Assembly: GCA_012026925.1 (NCBI GenBank)
Contig: VEPJ01000117.1
Location: 1-58,765 of the forward strand
DNA length: 58,765 bases
Direction: 5' to 3'
Origin: Gammaproteobacteria bacterium
GTDB lineage: Bacteria; Pseudomonadota; Gammaproteobacteria; Steroidobacterales; Steroidobacteraceae
Shown here: in pieces, positions 35,824 through 43,384 of the stretch
Position numbering within the stretch: position 1 is the first letter of the stretch
How the letters are laid out: each line of letters starts with the position of its first letter
Made by a program: the position numbers and the translations under genes
Notes under the pieces: model-generated
What the model saw: the letters and a program-made list of their open reading frames with translations, nothing else
Told to the model about the DNA's origin: nothing
Database searches by the model: none

Positions 35824-36303
35824 ATGATGCGCAACGCAACGAGAACCTTCCTTGGATTCGCCCTGGCGCTGGTTTTCTTTTCGCAGCTGCCGAATGCGCT
35901 GGCGGCGCCGGGTCCGGCCTCGTCCATCCCGAAGGCTGCGCTGGTGCAGCCCGCCGACCTCGCGGCGACGCTCAGGAGCGCGTCGGCGCCGAAACCGCTG
36001 ATCCTCCACGTTGGCTTCCACATCCTCTACATGCAGGCGCACATTCCGGGATCCGAATACGCGGGCCCGGCCAGCGAGCAGGCGGGCCTGCAGCTGCTGA
36101 AGAACCGTGTTGCCAAGCTGCCGAAGAACACCCCGATCCTGATCTATTGCGGTTGCTGCCCCTGGGGCGACTGTCCGAACATTGCTGCGGCCTACGACGC
36201 GCTCCGGGCGCTCGGATTCACCCAGGTCAAGGCGCTGTACATCGCCGACAACTTCGGTACGGACTGGATGGACCGCGGTTATCCCGTCGCCCGCGGCGGG
36301 TGA
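35824..36303 (+). CDS. Periplasmic rhodanese-like protein with cysteine-rich active loop
   Basis: 159 residues with a signal peptide ending ALAAPG. The rhodanese fold is seen from LILHVGFHILYMQAHIPGSEYAG to IYCGCCPWGDCPN and the following helix. The normal active-site loop starts with one Cys; here it reads CGCCPWGDC, with Cys at about 109, 111, 112 and 117, which could bind a metal or form disulfides. It may transfer sulfur or act in periplasmic redox. It ends a short plus-strand run and converges on the transketolase-like gene. Confidence 0.82.
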   Translation: MMRNATRTFLGFALALVFFSQLPNALAAPGPASSIPKAALVQPADLAATLRSASAPKPLILHVGFHILYMQAHIPGSEYAGPASEQAGLQLLKNRVAKLPKNTPILIYCGCCPWGDCPNIAAAYDALRALGFTQVKALYIADNFGTDWMDRGYPVARGG

Positions 36304-36324
36304 CGCCGGAGAGCGAGATCGGCG

Positions 36325-38700
36325 CTACCGAGCGCGGCCGAGATAACGCTTGATCGCCTCGAACTGGCTCGCGCCGTCGAGCCCGGCCTCGTGCAGCACG
36401 GCCTCACCCCGGCCGCTAGCGAGGAAATGCCCATGTTGGAACGGGTGCAGCGTGAAGTCGCGCCCCCGCGGGGAGGTGACCCAGCGGTACAGGGTCTGTC
36501 GCGTGAAGCCGGTGATGCCCATCGCCCGCTCGGCGGCCGCGGCCGGAAAGATGCGCTCGCGCTCCTCCGCGCTCAGCCGGTCGAACAGCTCGCTGCTCGC
36601 GACGTAGTAGACGTCGACGTCGATCCCGACCTGCTCGAGCAGCGGCAAGGCTTCGTTGACGAACGCATACGTCACGCCGCTCTCCTGCAGCACGATTACG
36701 CCTTCCGGCGCGCCGCGCGCCGCCCGCAGTTTGTACACGCCGCTCGCAGCCGCGCTCGGTGGTGCCAGGCCCAGTCGCGCACGGTCGGGGACGCGCTCCG
36801 CAGGCCGCGTGACGAAGGGCGCAATGACCGCCGGGCGGCTGCTGAGCGCCGCAGCGATGAGGCTCCAGACTTCGCGCGGCTCCCACGGGGTCAGCGTGAC
36901 GACGGTGCCCGGCGGGAAGTTCTCCTGCAGCAACTGCAGCGCCTGCGGATCGGCGTGGGTCGGCCCATCCTCACCGGTCGTGAGGCCGGCGTGGGCGCAG
37001 ATCACGATCATCGGGTCGTGGGGATCGCCCCAGACCGCCTGCCTCGCCTGCGCGCCGATCGCGTGCAGGCGCGCGCTGATGTGCGCAAGCGGCGCCAGGA
37101 AGGCCCCGTAGGACGACACCACGCCGATGTGCGCGCCAAAGGTCGAAATGCCGGAGAGGATGCCGCTGGCGCCGTCCTCGCAGATGCCGCCGAGCGACAA
37201 TGTTCGTGACGCCGGATTGGACTCTGCGTTGAAGAACCCGGCCGCGAAGCCTTCGCCGATCATGTTCACGCTGGTCGAGCCGAGCAGGTCGGCGGCGGCC
37301 GTCAAGAGTGCTCCGCCGCTGGCCCGGTTGCAGTGAGCGAGTGCCGCGCCGAGTTCGCCGCGCAATGTCGCGCTGGCGCCCGGCCTGGACATCCGGTCCT
37401 CGGGAGGCGCGACCAGGACTTCACGCGCCGTTTCGTACACGGCCGCCACGCGCGGCACGCCGGCGCGACGGCAGCGTCCCATATGAGTCAGCCGCTCGCT
37501 CGACTCGCGCAGCCTGTCCGCCAGGTACTCCGTCACCTCCCGATGTCTCTCGAGCCGGTGACGCACGACCAGCAGGGCATCCCACGCGCACTTCTCCACG
37601 AGCACGCCGTCCTGGCCGCCCTGGCACATCTGTGCGCCGTCCGGGCAGCGCGGCAGGTCGCGTTCGATGCCCTCCATGAGCGGCGCGACGGCCCCGAAGA
37701 ATGCGTCCGCGCACAGCTTGTGGCCGGCACCGTGCGAGGCGCGACCCTCGATGCCGTACTGCCAGCCCTTCGTCGTGCGGTACACGATGGCCGTCGGTTG
37801 ATGATTGCCCATCTTCAGCGCGGCCCGCTGTGCAGCGAGGATCTGGTTGAAGTCGAAGCCACCCGGAACGTGGATCACGTTCCAGTCGTGCAGGTAGGCG
37901 AGTTCCCTGGGATCCCACTGCACATAGTCGCCGGGCGTCTCGTCGTCGCGGCACACGCGGTTCGAGTCGATCGAGGCCTGGTTCCAGTCGACGTGCAGGA
38001 TCGCGTTGCCGAGGGACGCCGTCCCCGCCGCCGCGAGCGCCTCGGCGACGCGGCCGGGCGTCAGGCCACCCTCGCCTTCGACGATGTGAACTCGCGGCGC
38101 ATCCGCGCCGTACACGTCGGCCGCGGCGAACGCGAGGCCCAGCGACGACGCGACGCCTACACCGGACGCCCCGGTCGACAGTTTCAGGAACGGCGTCGCC
38201 GGCGTCGGGTGGCCGTCGAGCGCCTTCGACGCGAACTGCAGGAAGAGTGGCGTGCTCTTCGTCGGGTTCTGGCGGAACCCGAGGAGGTCCTCGAGCCGCA
38301 GCTGCGCCCGCGGATCGGTCGGCAGTAATGCGGGTGCGGCGATGCGCGCCACCTCGTTGCGCAGTGCCCAGAGCGCGTACAGCCCCAAGGCCTTGTGCCC
38401 CGCCGCGTAGGAGATGAGGTCCGCATCCTCGCGATCGGGATCGGCGAGCGAGTAGCTCATCGTGTCGAAGAGCAGCGCCTGCACGAAGCGTCCGGATGAG
38501 ATCGACCCGCCCGGATGACCGGAGAGCGGCACGTAGTTGTAGAGCAGCGCGCAGAGTGAGCGATAGACGACGTCGAACGCCTCGAAAAGCGCGACCTGCC
38601 CGGGCGCGAGCGGCGGGGCATCGTCCTCCAGCAGGTCCCGGGCGTCGACGTAGACGCCGCGGCGCCGGCCGAAAGTGAGTGGAGTCCTGTGCATGGTCAC
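36325..38700 (-). CDS. Transketolase-like thiamine-diphosphate protein
   Basis: 791 residues. The transketolase layout is seen: VPLSGHPGGSISSGR near residue 58 in the first thiamine domain, AAGHKALGLYALW, HVDWNQASID, SHGAGHK, and a pyrimidine-binding domain with EGFAAGFFNAESNP and THADPQALQLLQ. A C-terminal transketolase-type domain follows. The usual GDG motif binding thiamine-diphosphate magnesium is replaced by EGEGG (about 208-212). The protein is longer than standard transketolase (about 660), and I cannot assign it to the pentose-phosphate enzyme. It lies 10 bp after an aminotransferase gene on the same strand, suggesting a joint pathway acting on an amino- and keto-substrate. Confidence 0.8.
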   Translation of the reverse strand: MTMHRTPLTFGRRRGVYVDARDLLEDDAPPLAPGQVALFEAFDVVYRSLCALLYNYVPLSGHPGGSISSGRFVQALLFDTMSYSLADPDREDADLISYAAGHKALGLYALWALRNEVARIAAPALLPTDPRAQLRLEDLLGFRQNPTKSTPLFLQFASKALDGHPTPATPFLKLSTGASGVGVASSLGLAFAAADVYGADAPRVHIVEGEGGLTPGRVAEALAAAGTASLGNAILHVDWNQASIDSNRVCRDDETPGDYVQWDPRELAYLHDWNVIHVPGGFDFNQILAAQRAALKMGNHQPTAIVYRTTKGWQYGIEGRASHGAGHKLCADAFFGAVAPLMEGIERDLPRCPDGAQMCQGGQDGVLVEKCAWDALLVVRHRLERHREVTEYLADRLRESSERLTHMGRCRRAGVPRVAAVYETAREVLVAPPEDRMSRPGASATLRGELGAALAHCNRASGGALLTAAADLLGSTSVNMIGEGFAAGFFNAESNPASRTLSLGGICEDGASGILSGISTFGAHIGVVSSYGAFLAPLAHISARLHAIGAQARQAVWGDPHDPMIVICAHAGLTTGEDGPTHADPQALQLLQENFPPGTVVTLTPWEPREVWSLIAAALSSRPAVIAPFVTRPAERVPDRARLGLAPPSAAASGVYKLRAARGAPEGVIVLQESGVTYAFVNEALPLLEQVGIDVDVYYVASSELFDRLSAEERERIFPAAAAERAMGITGFTRQTLYRWVTSPRGRDFTLHPFQHGHFLASGRGEAVLHEAGLDGASQFEAIKRYLGRAR

Positions 38701-38710
38701 CCCCGTCTGG

Positions 38711-40008
38711 TCAGGACAGTCGCCGGCCCTCGAGCACGAATGACGCGAACCCGTCGACGTCCTTCGAAGCCGTGCGGATCCGCTGCATGCCTTCCTTGAG
38801 ATCGTCGAGCGCAGTCGCCACGGAGATGCGCAGGTAGTGCTTGCCTTCCGCGCCGATCAGTCCGAAGGCACGCCGGTCCATCGTGGCGACGCCATAGCGG
38901 AAAAGGAGGAACATCTGCACGAGCGTCGCCGGCGACGTCCGCGCCTGCACGTCCGGCGGCAGGCCGTCGTAAAGTTCGAGCGCGCCAAGCCGTTCGCAGA
39001 GCCCCGCGATGTTCGGAAACACGTAGAAGGCGCCCTTCGGCAACTGGCAGCGGATGCCGTCGATGGAGTTGAGTTCGTCGACGACGACGTCACGTCGCTC
39101 CTGGAAGGCCCGGATCATGCGCTCGACCGCCGGCGGACTGTGCGGCGACTCGATCGCGAGCTTGGTGCCGAGCTGGTTGTAGCCGGAGATGCACGAGAAG
39201 TAGTTGATGTTCAGCGTCTTGAACATCGCCGCCTCCTCCACCGTCGGCAGCACCGCCCAGCCGATGCGACCGCCGGTCCACGAATACGACTTCGATGCCC
39301 CCGAGGCGATGATCGTGCGCTCCGCCATGCCGGGGAGCGCGGCGATGGAGTAGTGGCGACTGCCGTCGAACAGGATCTTCTCGTAGATCTCGTCGGAGTA
39401 GACGCGCACGTGCGGCTGCGCCTTCTCGCGGATGACCCTGGCGATCGATTCGAGCTGTGGGCGCGTGGCGACGCCACCGGTCGGGTTCGACGGGAAGTTC
39501 AGGATGATCAGCTTCGTGCGCGGGCTGACGAGCGGCGCGAGATCCTCGCCGGTGAATGCGAACCCCTTTTCCTCGTCGAGGTGCAGCGGCACCGGCTTCA
39601 GGCCGAGGTAGTTCGTGAAGGACTCGTAGATCGGGAAGCCGGGGCTCGGGTAGATGACCTCGTCGCCGGCATCGCAGTACACCTCCTGGCTGAAACCGAT
39701 CGGCGGCTTGCCGCCGGGGAACACGACCACGCGATCCGGCGTAATGTCGAGGCCACGAAGTGCGCCCATGTCGGCCGCGATCGCTTCGCGCAGCGGCAGG
39801 AGCCCCTGCGGATCGACGTAATGGGTCATGTCGGCGTCGAGCTGGCGCTTCACCTCGTCGCGGATGTGTGTCGGCAGTGGGAAGTCCGGCTCGCCCAGGT
39901 TGCAACGGATGACCTTGACGCACTCGCCGCCACCTCGTTGATGTAGGGGCCGATCTTGAACGCGTTCTCCGTGCCGATGCGCTGGACCCTTTCCGAGAAG
40001 AGAGCCAT
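38711..40008 (-). CDS. PLP-dependent class I/II aminotransferase with a one-base frameshift
   Basis: The ATG at 40008 opens MALFSERVQRIGTENAFKIG; after about 28 codons the family sequence continues in another frame (VIRCNLGEPDFPLPTHI). The span is 1298 nt, one short of whole codons, and restoring one G in the G-rich stretch around 39928-39938 gives a 432-residue protein. The rest is a clear aspartate-aminotransferase-type fold: NFPSNPTGG, YSDEIYEKILFDG, PLP lysine in SGASKSYSWTGGRIGW. It transfers amino groups in the cytoplasm; the substrate is unknown. The frame may be intact if this is a sequencing error. Confidence 0.82.
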
Positions 40009-40189
40009 GGCCGCTTACCCGCTGATTGATCCGAAATGGGCGTAGGGTAGGCCTCCGCCCCGGCGTTTGGCATTTCCTACTGTACGTATCGCGGCGTCGG
40101 CGGCCGCAGCCCGAGGACGGATCGCCATGTCGCGGCGCCATGGATGCAGTAGCAACGCACGTAGAATCAGCACTGACGATGGAGCCGCC

Positions 40190-40579
40190 ATGAAGAACTT
40201 GCTCACCATGTCCGCCGTCATCGAGGTGGGTGCCGGCCTGGCGCTCCTGGCGCTTCCGGCCGCCCTCCTGTTTGGACCACCGCTCGACACGCCCGCTGGA
40301 GCGACAGTCGTACGCGTTGCCGGAGCGGCGCTGCTCGCCATAGGAGTCGCCTGCTGGCTCGCGCGCGGCGACTCCCAGAGCCGCGCAGCGAGAGGGCTCA
40401 TCAGCGCGCTGGTGATCTACAACGCTGGCACCGTCATCGCCATGGTGTATGCGGGCTTGCGCCTGGGCCTGTCCAGCAGCGGCCTTTGGCCGGCCGCGTT
40501 GATACACGCGGTCATGACCGTCTGGTGCGTAGCGAGTCTCTTGCGGGGTCGCGCTACCGGCCGGGGACGAGGCCGCTGA
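40190..40579 (+). CDS. Small four-helix membrane protein
   Basis: 129 residues starting at the ATG at 40190, which has a GGAG site 6 nt upstream. Four hydrophobic helices are seen (SAVIEVGAGLALLALPAALL, ATVVRVAGAALLAIGVACWL, GLISALVIYNAGTVIAMVYAG, GLWPAALIHAVMTVWCVASLL), and the chain ends in an Arg/Gly tail. I recognise no functional motif. It is transcribed alone, converging on the LssY-type gene. Confidence 0.7.
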   Translation: MKNLLTMSAVIEVGAGLALLALPAALLFGPPLDTPAGATVVRVAGAALLAIGVACWLARGDSQSRAARGLISALVIYNAGTVIAMVYAGLRLGLSSSGLWPAALIHAVMTVWCVASLLRGRATGRGRGR

Positions 40580-40650
40580 GCGCGCCGTGGCGGAGGTTCA
40601 CGCGTCATCCGACGGACAGGAGCGGTTCGTGCGGGACGCGTCTCGGCAAT

Positions 40651-40667
40651 GGGGCGCGTCTCGCCCC
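40651..40667. terminator. Hairpin between convergent genes
   Basis: GGGGCG (40651-40656) and CGCCCC (40662-40667) form a 6-bp stem with a 5-nt loop in the gap between two converging genes; it could serve both. Confidence 0.45.
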
Positions 40668-40670
40668 TGA

Positions 40671-41417
40671 TCAATGCGCAGTGCCCAGGCGCAGGACCGG
40701 CAGTCTACCGTCGGTCCGCCACAGGTCCCCGCCTCCGTTGCGCCCTTCGAGTTGCCGGTGGAAGCCGTCGATCCATTGGACGCCGCCGACCCAGCCGGCA
40801 CGGGTCAACCCGTCGACGACCAGGTCCCGCTCGGCGTCGACGTTCGGACCGATGTGGTGGGTGACCTGGCCGGTCGTGTAGCTCAAGCCGGCGCGCTCAT
40901 CGTAGGTCACCGCGCCGAACCACACCGGCAATCCGTTGCGCCGCTGGTCCCAGAGCCAGAACCGCACGTGGTGGCGGTGTCGCGGCCCGCCCGGCACGGG
41001 CTGCTCGAAGGCGAGGTCCTGCTTGCGTCCGAAAAGGAACAGCGGGCTGACCGGCGCCATGTCGTCAGCGCGCCGCAGGACGGTGTCGACGGCGATTCGT
41101 GCACTGGAGGACAGCGTCACCGGGTCGGCCGGATACCATCCCGCCGCGGTCATCGCCTTGATGACCTGCCGCTCGCTGCCTTCGAGGGCGATGTTGACCG
41201 GGTCGCCGGGGTGACCATCGGACGTATGCGTCACGCGCGCGACGTCGGGCAGCGGCTTCGCCCGCTCGAGGTAATGGGTCCACAGTCGCGGCGCGATCAG
41301 GTACGCCGCGACGCCCCATGACGCCAGCCCCAGGATGACGGCCCGCCAACGACGGCGGCGCTTCGATCTTGCCGACGTCGGGTCGACCCCTGGTGCACCA
41401 GGAGACTGAGGCTGCAT
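40671..41417 (-). CDS. LssY C-terminal-domain-like membrane protein
   Basis: 248 residues from the ATG at 41417 with one N-terminal transmembrane helix (WRAVILGLASWGVAAYLI) after a basic patch. The soluble part matches the LssY C-terminal domain: DPVNIALEGSERQVIKAMTAAGWYPAD, LFLFGRKQDLAFEQPV, RHHVRFWLW, YTTGQVTHHIGPNVDAERDLVV. Known: this domain occurs alone or fused to PAP2 phosphatase or DedA-like parts; its role is not established. It is probably an inner-membrane protein with a periplasmic domain. Confidence 0.78.
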   Translation of the reverse strand: MQPQSPGAPGVDPTSARSKRRRRWRAVILGLASWGVAAYLIAPRLWTHYLERAKPLPDVARVTHTSDGHPGDPVNIALEGSERQVIKAMTAAGWYPADPVTLSSSARIAVDTVLRRADDMAPVSPLFLFGRKQDLAFEQPVPGGPRHRHHVRFWLWDQRRNGLPVWFGAVTYDERAGLSYTTGQVTHHIGPNVDAERDLVVDGLTRAGWVGGVQWIDGFHRQLEGRNGGGDLWRTDGRLPVLRLGTAH

Positions 41418-41575
41418 ATCCGTTCCTCGCGACCAGCAGGTGAGACTGGGGTACCTGGGACTCAACATGATTGTAGATGGGCAAGGTGTCGCAAACACGT
41501 GCGTTGTATGCCTGCGAAAAGTGCGTGTACCTTTGCCGGTCTGCCGCCGCACCGCCCTCCAACCGCAGGTCCCGC

Positions 41576-43384
41576 ATGTCCGACGTCTTCATCTCCTACG
41601 CGCGCGAGGATGCCGAGTCCGCCCGGCGGTTTGCCGAGGCGTTCGCAGCCGAGGGACTGTCGACGTGGTGGGACGACGCGCTGCGCTCGGGCGAAGCCTT
41701 CGACGAGAGCATCGAGCGCGCACTGCGCGAGGCCGCAGCGGTGGTCGTGCTGTGGTCCGCGAGTTCGGTGGCCTCGCGCTGGGTACGCGCAGAGGCGACG
41801 CTCGCGGACCGCAACCGGACGCTGGTGCCGGTGACCATCGAGCCGTGCCAGCGGCCGATCATCTTCGAACTGACACAGACGGCGGACCTGGCGCACTGGC
41901 GCGGTGACCGGCAGGACCGCGTGTGGCGCGGCCTGGTGGCGGACGTACGCCGGCTCGTCGAGTCCCAGGCCGCACCCCGCGGCTCCCCGGGCGGCGCGGC
42001 GGCTCCGTCCGCGAAACAGGTTGCGGACCAGCCGTCGAAGCCGGGCGTGGTCATCCTGCCGTTCGTGAACATGAGCGGCGACCCGGAGCAGGAGTTCTTC
42101 AGCGACGGCGTGACGGAGGACATCATCACCGACCTCGGGCGCGTCTCGGCCCTATCGGTGGCGTCGCGCAGCTCGGCCTTCTCCTACAAGGGCAAGACGG
42201 TCGCACCCGCGCAGATCGCGCGGGCACTCAGCGTCACGCACGTGCTCGAGGGCAGCGTGCGCAAGTCCGGCAATCGCGTCCGCATCACCGCGCAGCTGCT
42301 CGAGGCGCACACCGACAAGCAGGTCTGGGCGGAACGCTACGACCGCACGCTCGACGACATCTTCGCCATCCAGGACGACATCTCGAAGGCGATCGTCGGC
42401 GCGCTCAAGCTGAAGCTGCTGCCCGAGGAAAAGGCGGCCATCGAGCAGCGCTCCACGTCCAATTCCGATGCGTACGAGCTGTTCCTCATGGCCCGCGAGT
42501 TCCAGCGCAAGGGCAGCGAGCGGCTGAAGCCGGTCATCGTGCGCATCTGCCAGCGCGTCGTGCAACTCGACCCCGGGTTCGCGCGCGGCTGGGCGCTGAT
42601 GTCCCTCGCCGAGGCGGAGATGAGCCAGCGCGGCGTGGATGGGCACTCGATCGCCAATGCCCGTGACTGGGCGGAGCGCGCCATCGCGGCCGACCCGAAT
42701 GTAGCCGAGGGGCACGCCGCTTTCGCCGAAGCGGTGCTGCGCAACACGCTGGACCACGATGCCACGAACAAGGTGATCGAGACCGCGCTGCAAGCCGATC
42801 CCAACTGCTACGAGGCGCATACGGTGGCCGGGGCGGTGGCGATCGGCCAGCGCGACTACGAGCGGGCCATCCGCCACTTCGAGCGCGCCATCGAGCTCGA
42901 CCCGGCCGCGTATTGGCCGGCCGGCATGGTCGTGCAGGCATACGAGGCCCTCGGCGAGCCCGCGGCCACGCTGGCCGCCGAGCGACGCGCCATGGCGCGT
43001 TGCGAGAAGATCCTCGCGGAGGAGCCCGATCACAGCGGTGCCCTCGGCTTCCTCGTGACCTCGCTGGCGGGACTCGGACAGGCAGAACGTGCGCGGGCCT
43101 GGACACAGCGGGCGCTGCTGTTCGATCCCGACAACGCCCGCCTGCACTACAACCTCGCCTGTGCGATGTCGCGCCTCGGCGACGCCGAGGCGGCCGTGGA
43201 ACTGATCGAACCCTGGATCGACCAGGTCAGCCACGGCTGGCTGCTGTGGATGCGCAGCGACAACAGCCTGGACCCGATCCGCAACCACCCGCGTTTCGTC
43301 GCGATGATGGATCGTTGTGCACGACGGCTCGACGCAGAGACTGGCAGCCAGTATGCGAGCGCGCCGCAGGGGACCGTTCAGTGA
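41576..43384 (+). CDS. TIR domain - TolB-like - TPR protein
   Basis: 602 residues from the ATG at 41576 (MSDVFISYARED). Residues 1-125 are a TIR domain of the bacterial type, with WWDDALRSG and SRWVRAEATLA (Glu73 at the place of the NAD-cleaving glutamate in active TIR enzymes). After a Ser/Ala/Pro linker comes a TolB/CyaD-like N-terminal domain (VVILPFVNMSGD, FSDGVTEDII, VLEGSVRKSGNRVRITAQL, about 155-290). At least five TPR-like repeats follow (HFERAIELDPAAYWPA, RALLFDPDNARLHYNLACAM). There is no signal peptide or membrane helix. Similar TIR/adenylate-cyclase-type proteins with TolB and TPR parts are frequent in soil proteobacteria. The stop overlaps the next gene's GTG. Confidence 0.87.
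   Translation: MSDVFISYAREDAESARRFAEAFAAEGLSTWWDDALRSGEAFDESIERALREAAAVVVLWSASSVASRWVRAEATLADRNRTLVPVTIEPCQRPIIFELTQTADLAHWRGDRQDRVWRGLVADVRRLVESQAAPRGSPGGAAAPSAKQVADQPSKPGVVILPFVNMSGDPEQEFFSDGVTEDIITDLGRVSALSVASRSSAFSYKGKTVAPAQIARALSVTHVLEGSVRKSGNRVRITAQLLEAHTDKQVWAERYDRTLDDIFAIQDDISKAIVGALKLKLLPEEKAAIEQRSTSNSDAYELFLMAREFQRKGSERLKPVIVRICQRVVQLDPGFARGWALMSLAEAEMSQRGVDGHSIANARDWAERAIAADPNVAEGHAAFAEAVLRNTLDHDATNKVIETALQADPNCYEAHTVAGAVAIGQRDYERAIRHFERAIELDPAAYWPAGMVVQAYEALGEPAATLAAERRAMARCEKILAEEPDHSGALGFLVTSLAGLGQAERARAWTQRALLFDPDNARLHYNLACAMSRLGDAEAAVELIEPWIDQVSHGWLLWMRSDNSLDPIRNHPRFVAMMDRCARRLDAETGSQYASAPQGTVQ

Noticed and set aside
40009..40507. N-terminal extension of the aminotransferase frame
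   Set aside because: The translation is low-complexity and overlaps the plus-strand membrane gene; the real N-terminus is in another frame from 40008.
42913..43380. N-terminal extension of the M14 peptidase
   Set aside because: It overlaps the TPR part of the TIR gene in another frame; the GTG at 43381 is followed directly by a signal peptide.
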